Source: Patescibacteria group bacterium
Lineage (GTDB): Bacteria; Patescibacteriota; Minisyncoccia; Phycocordibacterales; DATDWN01
Length of the DNA: 14,431 bases
Assembly: GCA_030917185.1 (NCBI GenBank)
Contig: JAUPVF010000022.1
Location: 1-14,431 of the forward strand
Direction of reading: 5' to 3'
In this document: positions 13,680 to 14,431 of the stretch, piece after piece
Numbering within the stretch: position 1 is the first letter of the stretch
Layout of the letters: every line of letters begins with the position of its first letter
Made by a program: the position numbers and the translations under genes
Notes under the pieces: generated by a model
What the model was told of the DNA's origin: nothing
Databases searched by the model: none
The model's input: the letters and a program-made list of their open reading frames with translations, nothing else

Positions 13680-13979
13680 AATGAATTCCTTTCCGTTGCA
13701 AATACTGCAATATTTTTACTTAAAATGCAAGGGTTGTAGTTGTTTTTTAATTTGGGGGCCCTACAGAACATTCGGCCTCAAATTTCTTGTTGTCGACACG
13801 GTGTACTCACCGCGTAAACAGGCAATCTGTTCGAGTCCTGACGTAAATCTTCGATTTACTTAGGGTCCACAAACAAAAAGACGCCTTTCGGCGCTTTTGT
13901 TTGTGGACTTGGGATTTCTTTTTTGGAACACGGTTGGGCGTGAACTTGAATATCTTATGTATATTCTGAAAGGAGTAAG
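13680..13979. other. Non-coding region with several hairpins
   Basis: A 300-base gap between two minus-strand genes. Besides the terminator at 13865-13908 it holds the stems GGGGCC/GGCCTC (about 13755-13780), CGGTG-TACT-CACCG (about 13799-13812), CAGG...CCTG (about 13818-13839) and GTAAAT-CTTCG-ATTTAC (about 13843-13859). These would form a structured leader of about 180 bases for the 139-residue gene if transcription starts just after the terminator. I cannot point to a good promoter, nor to a known riboswitch consensus. No gene is credible here. Confidence 0.45.
13865..13908. terminator. Long bidirectional terminator
   Basis: GTCCACAAACAAAA pairs with TTTTGTTTGTGGAC, capped by CGCC-TTTC-GGCG with single-A bulges. 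On the minus strand the cap reads CGCC-GAAA-GGCG, with a TTTTTGTTT run inside the long stem. It most likely ends the HAD-like gene stopping at 13980. Confidence 0.8.
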
Positions 13980-14363
13980 TTAGGAGTTTTTATCTAAAAA
14001 CTCTTTTAATCCATCCAAATCTTTCTTGTCATTATCGTAGAAATAAGTCTTTACTCCAATTGATTGAGCGCTCTTTACAGCATCGAGGTTGTGTTCAAAA
14101 TAAACCACTTCTTCTTTATTTAACCCAAAGTTATCTAACATCTTTTCATAATAAGAAGAATCAGTTTTTTCAGGGTTATGTTTAAGAGTAAATACCTCGT
14201 ATGGCATTTTATCTAAACCAAACTTTTTGAACTGTTCATCATTGGCTCCCGTTAAAATAATTTTATTGTTCGGGTAAGTTTGAAGTAAAGAGTGCATCTC
14301 CTGAAAGATTTGACCATCTACCGAAACGAAACAATCAACAGCATCAACTAAAATTGTTTTCAT
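13980..14363 (-). CDS. HAD-like protein with degenerate catalytic motifs
   Basis: 127 residues with the order of a minimal cap-less HAD fold. Motif I strand is ILVDAVDC (4-11), motif II KIILTG (34-39, Thr 38), a lysine follows in HNPEK (62-66), and motif IV is VVYFEHNLDAVKSAQSIGVKT (86-106). The nucleophile Asp 7 is present but the D-x-D partner at +2 is Val 9, with another Asp at +3. The usual Asp-Asp of motif IV reads Glu-His (90-91). Phosphatase activity is therefore doubtful, and it may be a binding or regulatory pseudo-enzyme. The fold assignment is from motif order only. The ATG lies 6 bases after TGCTATACT, so the mRNA is predicted leaderless. A terminator follows about 70 bases after the stop. 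Confidence 0.75.
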   Translation of the reverse strand: MKTILVDAVDCFVSVDGQIFQEMHSLLQTYPNNKIILTGANDEQFKKFGLDKMPYEVFTLKHNPEKTDSSYYEKMLDNFGLNKEEVVYFEHNLDAVKSAQSIGVKTYFYDNDKKDLDGLKEFLDKNS

Positions 14364-14369
14364 AACGAA

Positions 14370-14378
14370 AGTATAGCA
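14370..14378 (-). promoter_or_regulatory. Extended -10 promoter of the HAD-like gene
   Basis: TGCTATACT on the minus strand ends 6 bases before the ATG at 14363. The same nine bases precede mltG and the malic enzyme gene. Confidence 0.6.
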
Positions 14379-14402
14379 AAAAACTTACTTTTTGTATAAA
14401 CA

Positions 14403-14424
14403 AAATCCGCCCTCCAACGGATTT
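14403..14424 (-). terminator. Terminator of a gene beyond the right edge
   Basis: AAATCCG (14403-14409) pairs with CGGATTT (14418-14424) around an 8-base loop. On the minus strand TTTTGTTTATAC follows. The gene it serves lies outside the window. Confidence 0.55.
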
Positions 14425-14431
14425 GACCCGA

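Noticed and set aside
13696..13726. Plus-strand promoter TTGCAA...TAAAAT before the structured region
   Set aside because: The 19-base spacer and weak boxes do not stand out from AT-rich background, and no plus-strand product follows.
13795..13860. tRNA-like segment with TTCGAGTCC
   Set aside because: The T-loop-like bases are present but the flanking T-stem does not pair, and no acceptor or D-arm can be drawn.
14403..14431. Possible 3' half of a minus-strand tRNA at the right edge
   Set aside because: The loop reads GTCAAAT rather than TTCAAAT and the stem fails at the outer pairs. A simple terminator hairpin explains the bases better.

Overview
The window reads as a chromosomal segment of a Patescibacteria (Candidate Phyla Radiation) bacterium, probably from the Parcubacteria side. 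The reasons are an AT-rich, densely packed layout, housekeeping genes beside short conserved unknowns, a DUF5671 membrane protein, and a very large secreted Ig-like/InlB-repeat protein of a kind common in that group. Most genes also have a -10 box only 6-10 bases before their ATG, which predicts leaderless mRNAs. The taxonomic placement is inference, since the window holds no rRNA.

Layout. 1-1447 (minus): N-terminal 482 residues of leucyl-tRNA synthetase, running off the left edge. 1535-2488 (minus): DUF5671 membrane protein with a pseudopilin-like tail and its own terminator. 2538-2776 (plus): an orphan small-RNA transcription unit with a strong promoter, a pseudoknot-capable body and a GAAA-capped terminator. 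2798-3043 (plus): DUF1653 protein. 3047-3496 (minus): pyridoxamine-5'-phosphate-oxidase-like flavoprotein. 3497-4029: a non-coding stretch with a second promoter-to-terminator unit carrying seven 7-bp repeats, several hairpins, and a perfect 54-bp palindrome that runs into the end of ychF. 4030-5256 (minus): ychF preceded by a 37-residue, extremely basic small protein.

5442-7514 (plus): a large secreted IPT/TIG-domain protein of visibly higher GC. It shares a bidirectional terminator with the convergent pair at 7589-10862, a 910-residue secreted Ig-like/FN3/InlB-repeat protein translated directly behind a 179-residue single-pass membrane protein. 10946-11170 (minus): short helical conserved protein. 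11243-12037 (plus): MltG-type murein transglycosylase, overlapping convergently by 4 bp with a short NAD(P)-malic enzyme (12034-13194, minus). 13260-13679 (minus): unknown membrane-anchored protein with a clear Shine-Dalgarno sequence and a structured upstream region. 13980-14363 (minus): degenerate HAD-like protein. The right edge holds a terminator for a gene outside the window.

How the parts fit. The core genes cover translation (LeuS, YchF), cell-wall synthesis (MltG) and central carbon metabolism (malic enzyme). They are interleaved with surface proteins (5442-7514, 7589-10862) and membrane unknowns. I see no mobile element, CRISPR array, tRNA or defence locus. The least explained items are the two small-RNA units, the palindrome and the basic 37-residue protein.
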